28,287 bases of DNA from JAGVJT01 sp964513205 (GTDB lineage Bacteria; Pseudomonadota; Gammaproteobacteria; Legionellales; Legionellaceae). Numbering within the stretch: position 1 is the first letter of the stretch; every line of letters starts with the position of its first letter. A program made the position numbers and the translations under genes. Below, one piece after another: positions 1 to 7,870 of the stretch. The stretch lies in NCBI GenBank assembly GCA_964513205.1, contig CAZELP010000022.1, positions 1 to 28,287 on the forward strand. Direction: 5' to 3'. The notes beneath the pieces are model-generated. The model ran no database searches, was not told the origin of the DNA, and saw only the letters and a list, made by a program, of their open reading frames with translations.

Positions 1-362
1 TATTCCACAAAAATAGTCAGCAAGCAACCCTCTTCAAACAAGCTGATTTTCATGAGACATTCGCGCAAGCCAGACCAGGAGATGTCATTTATTGTGACCC
101 TCCCTACGCTCCGCTGGATCAAATTAGTAATTTTTCTGCATATTCACAGAAAAAATTTGGCAAAGAACAACAAATAGAGTTAACAGAGCTTGCGCTAAAA
201 ACCGCAAAACGAGGTATCCCCGTCATCATCTCAAATCACGATACAGTATTCACTCGAGAACAATATCAAAAAGCCGATATTTATTCATTTTCGGTCCGAC
301 GAAGCATCAGTAAAAATGCAAACGAACGAAAAATGATTCAAGAATTGATTGCTGTTTTTTAA
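1..362 (+). CDS. dam: DNA adenine methylase, C-terminal part (5' truncated by window edge)
   Basis: This is the C-terminal 119 residues of a GATC-type DNA adenine-N6 methyltransferase, read from base 3 to a TAA at 360-362. Visible landmarks are the catalytic DPPY motif in the context DVIYCDPPYAPL (from base 81), then an ISNHDT block and a VRRSIS block. Both blocks are characteristic of the E. coli Dam C-terminus. Dam transfers a methyl group from SAM to adenine in GATC, serving mismatch-repair strand discrimination, replication timing and gene regulation. The start lies outside the window. The gene converges on the MFS gene ending at 408, with a 12-bp inverted repeat across its stop codon. 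An orphan or phage Dam-like enzyme is possible but less likely given the close match to the housekeeping form. Confidence 0.93.
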   Translation, partial: FHKNSQQATLFKQADFHETFAQARPGDVIYCDPPYAPLDQISNFSAYSQKKFGKEQQIELTELALKTAKRGIPVIISNHDTVFTREQYQKADIYSFSVRRSISKNANERKMIQELIAVF

Positions 363-378
363 AAATAGCAATCAATTC
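342..378. terminator. Inverted repeat between convergent dam and MFS genes
   Basis: Twelve bases at 342-353 (GAATTGATTGCT) are perfectly complementary to 367-378, with a T-run/A-run loop that can pair further. The repeat straddles the dam stop codon between two convergent genes, where a bidirectional terminator would be expected. It is AT-rich and has no clean T-tract outside the stem, so termination activity is inferred. Confidence 0.35.
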
Positions 379-407
379 ACTTCAAAAACGCTAAAAACTC
401 AGGTTCA

Positions 408-1664
408 TTATTTACGAGGATCTTTGATAAAAAAACCGATTAATATGACAAGAAATAAGGACAGAGGTAGTACAGAAAGAGCGATTTGATAATCGTGAAT
501 GGAGTAGACATACTCTCCACCAACGAGTGAATGTTGACCTTTGTCTAACATCCAGCCCACCAATGGCTGAAAAATCATGCCACCCAAGCTGACAATCATA
601 TTCACAACTGCAAAAACTGTACCAGAAATCAAAGTACCACTTTTTTCTTTTGCTAAAACAAACACAATGATTTCAGTTCCGGAGGCAACACCATATACAA
701 ACATCAGCACACAAAGTGTTTTGAAAGACAACCCTGGAAGATAAAGAATAATGGCAATTGGAATGATCGAAAAAACAGCCCCTAATACAAGCGGAAGCAT
801 TCTTTTTCCTGTGCGATCGGACCAATAGCCTGATAGAGGAGAGCCCAGTGCCCAGCCAAAAAACATCAAAGAAATACATTGCGCGGCTTGTATTTTACTC
901 AAGTGATGTGCTTGCTCAAGATAAGTTTTGCCCCACAATTCACCAAAGACAGAAAGTGATGTATACAAACAAGCCCCAATTAAACCAATAATCCAAACTT
1001 GCGGAGAAACAATGACACGCCAAACTTCTTTTAGAAATGCCATGAAAGGCTGCTGTTTGGTTTGATCACCACCAGGACCATCTCGGACAATCAAGAAAAT
1101 AAAAAGCATCAACAGTCCACCGCCCACAACCGTCATTTTCAAGACTTGAGAAATCCCAATGCTTGCAGCCAGAGAAGTCACTTTCACTTCACCATACACC
1201 ACACCAAACATCCCAAGTGTCATGATAAGGCCTGTCACCAAAGAAAAATAGCGAGATGGCAACCAATGAACAGCAAGCGACAATACGCCGACAAATGCAA
1301 AAGAAGAACCAAATCCGACTAAAAATCGTCCAAATCCAATCCACGCTAAGGAAGAGGAAAATCCAAAAAAATAAGAACCTAACATACAGCACAGACAGGC
1401 AAACGAAAGCAACTTTCTCGGACCAAAGCGATCCATGAGCATTCCAACCGGTAGCTGCATCGGCGTATAAGCAAAATAATAAAGCGCTGCAATTTGACCA
1501 AATGTAGAAGCCGACACATGGCCAAAGGCCTGGCTTAGCTCTCCTTGTAATGCCCCAGGAATAATTCTTAAAATAAATTCATAACAATAAAAAAGGCCTC
1601 CCATACCACAGGCAATGAGGCCAAATAAAAAAGGATTACGGCTGGTTATGTTTTGCATGCGCAT
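408..1664 (-). CDS. MFS transporter, Pht-like (phthalate-permease-like family)
   Basis: A 418-residue inner-membrane secondary carrier with about twelve hydrophobic segments. The major facilitator signature after TM2 reads GMLMDRFGPRKLL, with a second half-motif GYWSDRTGKRMLP in the middle. The N-terminal YCYEFILRIIPG segment resembles the YEF/LRV block of Legionella Pht carriers, whose characterised members import amino acids or nucleosides. The substrate cannot be read from the sequence. The gene overlaps the upstream MFS paralogue by 29 bp, and an AAGAGAG ribosome site lies inside that gene's end, so the two are probably translationally coupled. An alternative start two codons in (1658) is equally plausible. 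It is the last gene of a maeB-MFS-MFS unit. Confidence 0.85.
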   Translation of the reverse strand: MRMQNITSRNPFLFGLIACGMGGLFYCYEFILRIIPGALQGELSQAFGHVSASTFGQIAALYYFAYTPMQLPVGMLMDRFGPRKLLSFACLCCMLGSYFFGFSSSLAWIGFGRFLVGFGSSFAFVGVLSLAVHWLPSRYFSLVTGLIMTLGMFGVVYGEVKVTSLAASIGISQVLKMTVVGGGLLMLFIFLIVRDGPGGDQTKQQPFMAFLKEVWRVIVSPQVWIIGLIGACLYTSLSVFGELWGKTYLEQAHHLSKIQAAQCISLMFFGWALGSPLSGYWSDRTGKRMLPLVLGAVFSIIPIAIILYLPGLSFKTLCVLMFVYGVASGTEIIVFVLAKEKSGTLISGTVFAVVNMIVSLGGMIFQPLVGWMLDKGQHSLVGGEYVYSIHDYQIALSVLPLSLFLVILIGFFIKDPRK

Positions 1665-2943
1665 GCGTCTCTCTTAAAAAGAAGGTTAGAAAAGCCGCGA
1701 TTAAAATGCCAATCGGAATCACGGACATCGCCCACTGATAATCATGAGCCGTATAAAGAAGCTTGATCTGCTCTGGCTGAACATTAGCCACAACTTGCTC
1801 CGTTGCCTGCCGCGCACTGTAACTCCAATCGAGCAAACGCCCAATCAATGGTTGCATAAACATAGCCCCTAACATCACCAGCATATTTGTCATTGCAACA
1901 GCCATTCCAGCCGCTTCATCTGGGCTAAGTTCGCGTCCTACAGCAAAAACAAGTGCTTGCACACTGTAAAACAGACCTAAAATAAACATCAATCCTTCCA
2001 ACGTAGACAGGCTAAGATTAGGCACATAAATGACAACAGTCATGATCACAGAGGCACAAAGAGCTCCCAAAAACATGGGAAGTTTACGTCGTTTTAATCG
2101 GTCAGAAATCCATCCCATCAAAGGAGCACCCATCATAAATCCCATGAAAATGAATGAATTCGCCGCGGCGGCATCCGACATGGACAGGTGATGTGCATGA
2201 TGAAGGTAAGGAATTCCCCAAAGCTCAGCAAACACTGTTGTGGGAAGATAAACGAGACATCCGTATATGCCATTGATCCAAATCTGTCTGTTTACCAAAA
2301 TGATTTTTAAATCAATCAATGCATCTTTAAACGTATTAATTGTACCGCCATCTTTTTCAAAATGACGCTTGTAGTCATGAATTCCAAACCACAAAACAAC
2401 GGTCAATCCGACTCCAAAAAAAGCAGAATAATTGACCGCTTGTTGCCAACCCACTTGATGAACAAAATGACCTAAGAAATTATCTCCAGCCATAGCACCC
2501 AATGTACCCAATGCGCTTGCGGAACCCGCAACAACACCTAGTTTATTTTCAGGGAGCCACAATGTTGCAAGCTTCAGAACGCCAACAAAAGCAAAAGCGG
2601 ATCCAAATCCTACAATAAAACGTCCCGCTGCAGCCACACTAATGAGCTTGGTTTCGGCAAACATCCAAGTACCTGCTACGCAAAGTCCGCAGGCCAATGT
2701 CAAAAGACGTCTTGGACCAAAACGATCCATGAGAATACCGACCGGCACTTGCATAGGCACATAAGCATAATAATAAAAGGCTGACAATAAGCCAAATCCT
2801 GTGGCGGATAAACTAAAATGCTCACGCAAAGCATGTTCCATAACGCTTGGAGTGATTCTCAACAAATACTCGTAAGCGTAATAAAGTGCACCAAGTCCAC
2901 AAATGAACCATCCCAACCACATCGATTTTGACTTAGATACCAT
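1636..2943 (-). CDS. MFS transporter, Pht-like, paralogue of its neighbour
   Basis: A 435-residue carrier of the same subfamily as the downstream gene. Shared blocks include YAYEYLLRITPS near the N-terminus, GILMDRFGPRRLL after TM2, FIVGFGSAFAFVGVL in TM4 and a central SDRLKRRKLP motif. The C-terminal half has a longer periplasmic or cytosolic loop (around residues 378-400) than its neighbour. The ATG at 2943 is preceded by AAGGAG five bases upstream. The gene lies 12 nt behind the malic enzyme stop and overlaps the next MFS gene, so it is the middle member of one operon. Tandem duplication with divergence is likely, and the two copies probably carry different substrates. A C4-acid or amino acid substrate linked to malic enzyme is a guess from context only. 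Confidence 0.87.
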   Translation of the reverse strand: MVSKSKSMWLGWFICGLGALYYAYEYLLRITPSVMEHALREHFSLSATGFGLLSAFYYYAYVPMQVPVGILMDRFGPRRLLTLACGLCVAGTWMFAETKLISVAAAGRFIVGFGSAFAFVGVLKLATLWLPENKLGVVAGSASALGTLGAMAGDNFLGHFVHQVGWQQAVNYSAFFGVGLTVVLWFGIHDYKRHFEKDGGTINTFKDALIDLKIILVNRQIWINGIYGCLVYLPTTVFAELWGIPYLHHAHHLSMSDAAAANSFIFMGFMMGAPLMGWISDRLKRRKLPMFLGALCASVIMTVVIYVPNLSLSTLEGLMFILGLFYSVQALVFAVGRELSPDEAAGMAVAMTNMLVMLGAMFMQPLIGRLLDWSYSARQATEQVVANVQPEQIKLLYTAHDYQWAMSVIPIGILIAAFLTFFLRETHAHAKHNQP

Positions 2944-2955
2944 ACATACTCCTTA

Positions 2956-4206
2956 TTAAACGACATCTTCCATAGGACTGTGATCAGCAACATGACTTGC
3001 TATTGCAGCATTCATTACCGCAAGAGGCACACGCTCTCTCAATCGGGGATCAATTGGTTTTGGTAAAATATAATTTACACCAAAATCCCAATCTGACACG
3101 CCAGGATAATTTCGTCTCACCTCTTCCGGTGCAGGCTCATGCACAAGGTGACGAATGGCATCTACTGCAGCCATTTGCATAGCTTGATTAATGCAACGTG
3201 CACGAACATCTAAAGCGCCACGGAAAATATAGGGGAAGCACAACACGTTATTGACCTGGTTGGGGTAGTCGCTTCGACCCGTTGCAATGATAATATCGTC
3301 ACAAATTGCTCTGGCAAGCTCTGGTTTAATTTCAGGATTAGGATTTGAAAGTGCAAAAATAATGGGTTTAGGTGCCATACGTTTTAACAAATCAGCACTC
3401 AACAGATCTGGTTTTGCCACGCCAATAAAAACATCCGCATCCACAAGTGCATCGGCTAAAGTCCTTGCAGAAGTATTCGATGCAAATGCAAATTTATAAG
3501 GGTTTAGATCTTCTCGACCTGTGTGAATCACACCCTTTGTATCTAACAAAAGCATGTTAGATTTATCAGCACCCAGTGCTGTCAACAAACGCATAGAAGC
3601 AATACCAGCAGCACCAGCACCAATACAGACTATTTTGGCATCTTTTAATTTTTTCTGACGCAGCTCTAACGCGTTAAGTAAGCCAGCCGCCACAACAATG
3701 GCCGTTCCATGTTGATCATCATGAAAAACAGGGATTTGTAACTGTTCAATTAGAGATTGTTCTATTTCAAAACACTCAGGAGCTTTAATGTCTTCAAGGT
3801 TAATGCCACCAAAAGTAGGTGAAATTGCTTTTGCTGTTGTAATAAATGCTTGAGGGTCGTGTGCATCAACTTCTATATCGAACACGTCAATTCCAGCAAA
3901 TCGCTTAAATAAGACCGCTTTACCTTCCATAACCGGTTTACTCGCCAACGCACCAACATCTCCAAGACCCAAAACCGCGGTCCCATTTGTCATGACAGCA
4001 ACCAAATTGCTTTTAGCCGTATAACGATAAGCATCTAAGGGGTTTTCTGCAATTGCGATTACAGGTTCTGCAACGCCTGGCGTATAAGCAAGCGATAAAT
4101 CGTCCTGAGAATCTGTTGATTTAGTGACTTGAATTGATAATTTACCCGGTGTTGGTAACGCATGGTAGTCCAACGCACGTTGTTTCAGAACATCATGATT
4201 TGACAT
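2956..4206 (-). CDS. maeB: NADP-type malic enzyme, short form without phosphotransacetylase domain
   Basis: A 416-residue malate dehydrogenase (oxaloacetate-decarboxylating), which converts malate to pyruvate, CO2 and NAD(P)H in the cytosol. The N-terminal malic domain shows LAYTPGVAEPV (residues 39-49), the metal-binding pair E138-D139 in NLEDI, and FHDDQHGTA (161-169). A Rossmann nucleotide-binding site GAGAAG follows at 196-201, and LSNPNPEI lies near residue 287. It is about 340 residues shorter than E. coli MaeB, because the C-terminal phosphotransacetylase-like domain is absent. This short form is common in other bacteria. The ATG at 4206 is preceded by AGAGAG. The gene heads an operon with two MFS carriers. 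NAD versus NADP preference cannot be decided from the sequence. Confidence 0.92.
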   Translation of the reverse strand: MSNHDVLKQRALDYHALPTPGKLSIQVTKSTDSQDDLSLAYTPGVAEPVIAIAENPLDAYRYTAKSNLVAVMTNGTAVLGLGDVGALASKPVMEGKAVLFKRFAGIDVFDIEVDAHDPQAFITTAKAISPTFGGINLEDIKAPECFEIEQSLIEQLQIPVFHDDQHGTAIVVAAGLLNALELRQKKLKDAKIVCIGAGAAGIASMRLLTALGADKSNMLLLDTKGVIHTGREDLNPYKFAFASNTSARTLADALVDADVFIGVAKPDLLSADLLKRMAPKPIIFALSNPNPEIKPELARAICDDIIIATGRSDYPNQVNNVLCFPYIFRGALDVRARCINQAMQMAAVDAIRHLVHEPAPEEVRRNYPGVSDWDFGVNYILPKPIDPRLRERVPLAVMNAAIASHVADHSPMEDVV

Positions 4207-4278
4207 AATTCTCTCTAAAATTAAACAAAAACGAACTCATCATACCGTTGTCACGACACGAATTCCACTGTGTTTCGT

Positions 4279-4319
4279 AAAAATAAAAAGAAGAGGGCGC
4301 AAAATTCGCGCCCTCTTCT
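4279..4319 (-). terminator. Rho-independent terminator of rpmE
   Basis: A perfect 12-bp GC-rich stem (AGAAGAGGGCGC at 4289-4300 paired with 4308-4319) closes a 7-nt loop. On the minus strand it is followed by a T-rich tract (TTTTTATTTTT, from the A-run at 4279-4289). It lies just downstream of the rpmE stop and separates rpmE from maeB. Confidence 0.9.
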
Positions 4320-4332
4320 AAAAAAGAAAAAA

Positions 4333-4548
4333 TTAGTTCTGCTCAGTGCGAGCCTTGTAGCGATCGCGGAACCGTTGAACACGGCCTCCAGTATCAACCA
4401 ATTTCTGTTGTCCAGTGTAAAAAGGATGACACTCTGAACAAACTTCTATTGATAAATCATGGCACAATGTAGACTGAGTCTCAAACACGTTACCGCAACT
4501 GCATGTGACTTTAACGACTTCATACGTCGGATGGATAGATTCTTTCAT
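4333..4548 (-). CDS. rpmE: 50S ribosomal protein L31, zinc-binding (C+) type
   Basis: A 71-residue large-subunit ribosomal protein. The four zinc-ligand cysteines of the C+ form are present at C16, C18, C37 and C40 (CSCGN ... CSECHPFYTG), and the conserved GRVQRFRDRY segment lies near the C-terminus. The ATG at 4548 is chosen because GAGAG sits 8-9 bases upstream. The GTG three codons earlier (4557) would overlap that ribosome site. It appears to be monocistronic and ends in a strong terminator. In many bacteria the C+ form is exchanged for a cysteine-free paralogue under zinc starvation by Zur. No paralogue is in the window, but a zur gene lies at 10780-11223. Confidence 0.95.
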   Translation of the reverse strand: MKESIHPTYEVVKVTCSCGNVFETQSTLCHDLSIEVCSECHPFYTGQQKLVDTGGRVQRFRDRYKARTEQN

Positions 4549-4643
4549 GATAACCACTCTCTATAATTACAGAAAACTACGTCCTGATCTCAGGCAACAA
4601 AGCTGCGATCTTATCATGCATATCAAAAATATCAAGCAATATC

Positions 4644-5435
4644 TCAATCTGAAACATCAATTTGCGCTTCATCGAGTCCCACCCAAATAGGTGCGTGATC
4701 AGAAGGCCTCTCATTTTTTCTCGGATCAACATCAACTTCACAATGAGAACAAGCCGTATGCAGCATTCGACTTAATAGAATTAAATCAATTCGTAATCCG
4801 TGGTTCCGCCTGAATTTTGCTTGTCGATAATCCCACCATGTATACTGCACTGCTTCAGGATAAAGCGCTCGAAAACAATCAACAAATCCCAAATCAAGTA
4901 ATTGATTCAAAGCTGCTCGTTCAGGTTCGCTAACCAATACAGAGCCCGCCCAAGATAACGGCTCATGGACATCCAAATCGGCCGGAGCAATATTAAAATC
5001 GCCTAAAACAACCAACTGAGGATAAGTTTCCAATGCATCTTTAAGATAGGCCGTGAGTGCTCGCAGCCAATCCAGTTTATAAAAATACTTATCTGTACCA
5101 ACTGCCGCACCATTGGGAACATACACATTGACTACACGAACACCTGCAACTGTTGCCGCAATCACACGGCGTTGCTCATCTTCAAAATTAGGGATACCAC
5201 AATGTATCTCTTGAAGTGGTTTTTTACTCACAATGGCCACGCCATTGTATGTTTTTTGACCAGAAAAACAGACCTCAAATCCAGCATTCTGAAAGGCCTC
5301 TATCGGGAAACGGTCATCGGTTATTTTTGTTTCCTGCAAAGCCAATACATCGACATCCTGAGACACCAACCATTCTAAAACTTGCTCAAGACGGACAGTT
5401 AGCGAATTCACATTCCAACTTGCTATTTTAAACAC
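4644..5435 (-). CDS. xthA: Exodeoxyribonuclease III family AP endonuclease (paralogue 1)
   Basis: A 263-residue EEP-fold enzyme that incises abasic sites and trims 3' blocks in base excision repair. Counting from the GTG at 5435, the active-site set is N8 (ASWNVNS), E35 (LQETK), Y105 (VNVYVPNG), D146/N148 (GDFNIAP) and D246-H247 (SDHAPIW). The WWDYRQ...FRRNHGLRIDL region resembles E. coli ExoIII. The GTG is preferred because GGAG lies six bases upstream. A TTG at 5456 would add seven residues with no better ribosome site. The gene overlaps the end of paralogue 2 by 8 nt, making it the third gene of wrbA-xth-xth. Which paralogue carries the main cellular AP endonuclease activity cannot be told from sequence. 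Confidence 0.92.
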   Translation of the reverse strand: MFKIASWNVNSLTVRLEQVLEWLVSQDVDVLALQETKITDDRFPIEAFQNAGFEVCFSGQKTYNGVAIVSKKPLQEIHCGIPNFEDEQRRVIAATVAGVRVVNVYVPNGAAVGTDKYFYKLDWLRALTAYLKDALETYPQLVVLGDFNIAPADLDVHEPLSWAGSVLVSEPERAALNQLLDLGFVDCFRALYPEAVQYTWWDYRQAKFRRNHGLRIDLILLSRMLHTACSHCEVDVDPRKNERPSDHAPIWVGLDEAQIDVSD

Positions 5436-6210
5436 ACCATGCTCCGTTATACTCAATTAAAAGAGGCGCGTGATCGGAAAAAAACTCCCCTCGATAAATG
5501 TCCACATTTTGAATCGAGTCAGACAGATTTGATGTCACGACTTGATAATCAATTCGCCACCCCACATTATTCTCACGCGCTCGACCTCGATTGGACCACC
5601 ATGTATATTCATCAGAAGCTTGATTCAAGACTCGAAAGGCATCTACAAATCCCCATTCACCAAATAATCGATCCAACCAGGCACGTTCCTCCGGTAGAAA
5701 ACCGGAATTTTTTTGATTCCCTCGCCAATTTTTTAAGTCGATATTGTGATGTGCAATATTGTAGTCACCACACAAAATCAAACGCGAACGCTCTGTTTTT
5801 AATGTTTGAAAATGTATCGTCATGGCATCTAGAAAGTCATATTTTACTTGCTGACGCTGATCTCCGCTGGTGCCAGAGGGAAAATAAATCGATGCAATGC
5901 TAAATTCAGGATAATCAAACTGTAAATACCTTCCCTCTTCATTTGCAATTTGAAAAGGAATGTCACGTACGACAGATACCGGTTCTTTACGTGCATAAAT
6001 AGCAACACCGCTATATCCTTTTTTGAGAGCATCTGCGTATAAACACGTGTAATTCGACGGAAAAAAGGTGGCATCCTGCTTGAGTATGTCATGTTGAGCT
6101 TTCGTTTCTTGAATGCAAACAAAATCAGGCTGAACATGATCCAACCAAGCAAAAAAACCTTTTCTTGCTGCAGAACGAATCCCATTGGCATTAAAGCTGA
6201 CAACTTTCAT
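5428..6210 (-). CDS. Exodeoxyribonuclease III family AP endonuclease (paralogue 2)
   Basis: A 260-residue second EEP-family AP endonuclease, clearly distinct from its neighbour. Catalytic residues are all visible: N7 (SFNANG), E35 (IQETKAQ), Y109 (IYFPSG), D149/N151 (GDYNIAHHNID) and D246-H247 (SDHAPLL). The SGTSGDQRQ, WRGNQKNSGFLPEE and WWSNRGRARENNVGWRIDY blocks mark the other exodeoxyribonuclease III branch, which has a longer substrate loop. The ATG at 6210 overlaps the wrbA stop in an ATGA arrangement, which indicates translational coupling. Having two intact paralogues back to back suggests division of labour, such as 3'-phosphatase or exonuclease versus AP endonuclease, but this is inference. 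Confidence 0.92.
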   Translation of the reverse strand: MKVVSFNANGIRSAARKGFFAWLDHVQPDFVCIQETKAQHDILKQDATFFPSNYTCLYADALKKGYSGVAIYARKEPVSVVRDIPFQIANEEGRYLQFDYPEFSIASIYFPSGTSGDQRQQVKYDFLDAMTIHFQTLKTERSRLILCGDYNIAHHNIDLKNWRGNQKNSGFLPEERAWLDRLFGEWGFVDAFRVLNQASDEYTWWSNRGRARENNVGWRIDYQVVTSNLSDSIQNVDIYRGEFFSDHAPLLIEYNGAWCV

Positions 6211-6815
6211 AAATTCGACTCATTTTTAAGACGAAATGCCATTTGAGCAAGGCGTTCTCCCATGTTTTGAGCAAGAACGATTTCATGCTCAGACAATGTA
6301 ACCGTCTGATCTGAGAGTGTGACGTGAGTGGCTCCATAGGGCGTCCCTCCGGTTGTTGTCTCGTTGAGAGCTGGCTCAGAATAAGGGATCCCCATTAAAA
6401 TCATGCCGTGGTGAAATAAAGGCAACATCATGCTAAGCAAGGTCGATTCCTGTCCACCATGCATTGACGCTGTCGAAGAGAAAACACAAGCCGGTTTATT
6501 ACACAAAGCACCTGAAAGCCAGAGCTGACTTGTTCCATCTAAAAAGTACTTCATGGGTGCGGCCATATTTCCAAAACGAGTCGGACTACCTAAAGCAAGC
6601 CCTGAGCAACCCGCCAAATCATCTAATGAGACATAAGGAGCACCTTCGTCTGGAACAGTCGGCATTGTGGCCTCACACACAGGAGACACTGGTGGAACAG
6701 TTCGAAGTCTGGCCTCAAGACCATGAACTCGATTGACACCTCTTGCAATATGCTTTGCTAGCGTAGCAACAGCGCCTGTTCTCGAGTAGTATAAAATCAA
6801 AATATAAGGTGACAT
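6207..6815 (-). CDS. wrbA: NAD(P)H:quinone oxidoreductase, WrbA family flavoprotein
   Basis: A 202-residue flavodoxin-fold enzyme that reduces quinones by two electrons with FMN, limiting redox cycling. The FMN phosphate loop is YYSRTGAVATLA near residue 10. The GSPTRFGNMAAPMKYFLD block and the STASMHGGQESTLLSM block are the standard WrbA signatures. The PYSEPALNETTTGGTPYG segment is also typical. The ATG at 6815 has AAGGA seven bases upstream. It heads an operon with two AP endonucleases, which fits an oxidative-stress role. Its divergent neighbour is rdgC. The closest alternative is another flavodoxin-like quinone reductase. Confidence 0.92.
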   Translation of the reverse strand: MSPYILILYYSRTGAVATLAKHIARGVNRVHGLEARLRTVPPVSPVCEATMPTVPDEGAPYVSLDDLAGCSGLALGSPTRFGNMAAPMKYFLDGTSQLWLSGALCNKPACVFSSTASMHGGQESTLLSMMLPLFHHGMILMGIPYSEPALNETTTGGTPYGATHVTLSDQTVTLSEHEIVLAQNMGERLAQMAFRLKNESNL

Positions 6816-6852
6816 GAATAGTCCTTATCAAACACGAATCGTTAAATTATCC

Positions 6853-6881
6853 TTGAAAATCGAGTCCTAAGCTACTAGCAT
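6853..6881 (+). promoter_or_regulatory. Predicted sigma-70 promoter of rdgC
   Basis: TTGAAA at 6853-6858 and TAGCAT at 6876-6881 are separated by 17 bp, about 27 bp before the rdgC start. The -35 matches well and the -10 in four of six positions. No matching promoter for the divergent wrbA was found with confidence. Confidence 0.45.
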
Positions 6882-6908
6882 CTTGATTCTTTTTATCTGG
6901 AGATCCCT

Positions 6909-7835
6909 ATGTGGTTTAACAACGCGTTAATCTATCGCTGCACTTCAGCCATCCCCTTAAACGCTGACTTAGAATCGGAGCAATTGAAGCCTTGCCCCCC
7001 TCATGCTCGCTTTATTTATGGGTGGCAATCTTTTTCCTCTTCGCTTTTTGTACATGAAATTTCTGGTGCAACACTTTTTTCTTTGGGAAAAGAAGAACGG
7101 ATTTTACCAAAGAATGTCATTGCCAGAATGCTCAATGAACAGATTGAATCACTGGAAATACAGCGTGGCTATCCTGTGAAACGAGCAGAGCGAGCACAAC
7201 TTGCCGAAGAACTGGAATTCCAACTCTTACCCAAGGCCTTTTGTATTCAAAAACATCTCCCGGCCTTTCTTGATCATGCCACGCAACGTCTCATTATCAA
7301 TACATCAAGCACAACACAAGCAGCACAATTACTCGCACTCTTAAGAAAATCTGTCGCCAATATCTGTATTGAGCCATACTCTACCACGCCTTCAATTCAA
7401 TCGACGTTAACCAACTGGGTTAGTCAACCTGAAAGTCTGCCTGAAGGATTCGATCTCGGCTCATCATGCGTTCTCATTTCACCAGAAGACGAAAAGAAAC
7501 GCTTTCAATGTAAAGGCTATGAACTTCCTGCGGATGAAATTAACCAACTCATCTCACAAGGTTTACAAGTACTTGAAGTCGATTTAATTTGGCAAGACCG
7601 AATTGCATTTACGCTGACACACGCATTGACGTTCAAACGTGTTCGACCACTGGAGTATGTCATTGATGCATTTCAAGAAATTCGAGATCTGGAAGAAGAC
7701 GAAGCGCAACAAGATGCATCTCTGCTCTTGCTTTCGGGAGAATGGAGAAATCTACTGGATGAGTTAGACAAAGCATTGTCACTTCATCAGCCTGCTATTG
7801 AAAAACCTCGCGAAACAACGTTAGAAACAGCATAA
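6909..7835 (+). CDS. rdgC: Recombination-associated protein RdgC
   Basis: A 308-residue member of the RdgC family, a toroidal DNA-binding protein that limits RecA-driven recombination and is found mainly in beta- and gammaproteobacteria. The N-terminal WFNNALIYRC segment, the YGWQ motif with KEERILPKNVI, and the C-terminal FKRVRPLEYV/IDAFQEIRDLEEDE region match the family along its whole length. The ATG at 6909 follows GGAG at a suitable distance. It appears monocistronic, divergent from wrbA and convergent with bamD, and ends in its own terminator. Confidence 0.93.
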   Translation: MWFNNALIYRCTSAIPLNADLESEQLKPCPPHARFIYGWQSFSSSLFVHEISGATLFSLGKEERILPKNVIARMLNEQIESLEIQRGYPVKRAERAQLAEELEFQLLPKAFCIQKHLPAFLDHATQRLIINTSSTTQAAQLLALLRKSVANICIEPYSTTPSIQSTLTNWVSQPESLPEGFDLGSSCVLISPEDEKKRFQCKGYELPADEINQLISQGLQVLEVDLIWQDRIAFTLTHALTFKRVRPLEYVIDAFQEIRDLEEDEAQQDASLLLLSGEWRNLLDELDKALSLHQPAIEKPRETTLETA

Positions 7836-7842
7836 ACGTCAC

Positions 7843-7870
7843 AAGGCTCCAAACAGGAGCCTTAATTTTT
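7843..7870 (+). terminator. Rho-independent terminator of rdgC
   Basis: An 8-bp stem AAGGCTCC/GGAGCCTT (7843-7850 with 7856-7863) closes a 5-nt loop and is followed by AATTTTT. It sits 7 bp after the rdgC stop. Its T-tract reaches the stop codon of the convergent bamD. Confidence 0.8.

Noticed and set aside
408..2943. The two adjacent MFS genes as one frameshifted carrier
   Set aside because: Each frame encodes a full-length carrier with its own N-terminal YEF-type block and both MFS motifs, so they are tandem paralogues.
4589..4602. CCTGATCTCAGG near-palindrome upstream of rpmE as a Zur operator
   Set aside because: Arms are only 5 bp and do not resemble known Zur boxes. The C+ L31 gene is not usually Zur-repressed.
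5439..5903. A 154-codon plus-strand frame opposite the AP endonuclease genes
   Set aside because: It is antisense to a gene with every catalytic motif intact, has no ribosome site, and its protein has no recognisable composition or motif.
5844..6203. A 119-codon minus-strand frame inside the second AP endonuclease gene
   Set aside because: It is a shifted-frame shadow of the conserved N-terminal half of that enzyme.
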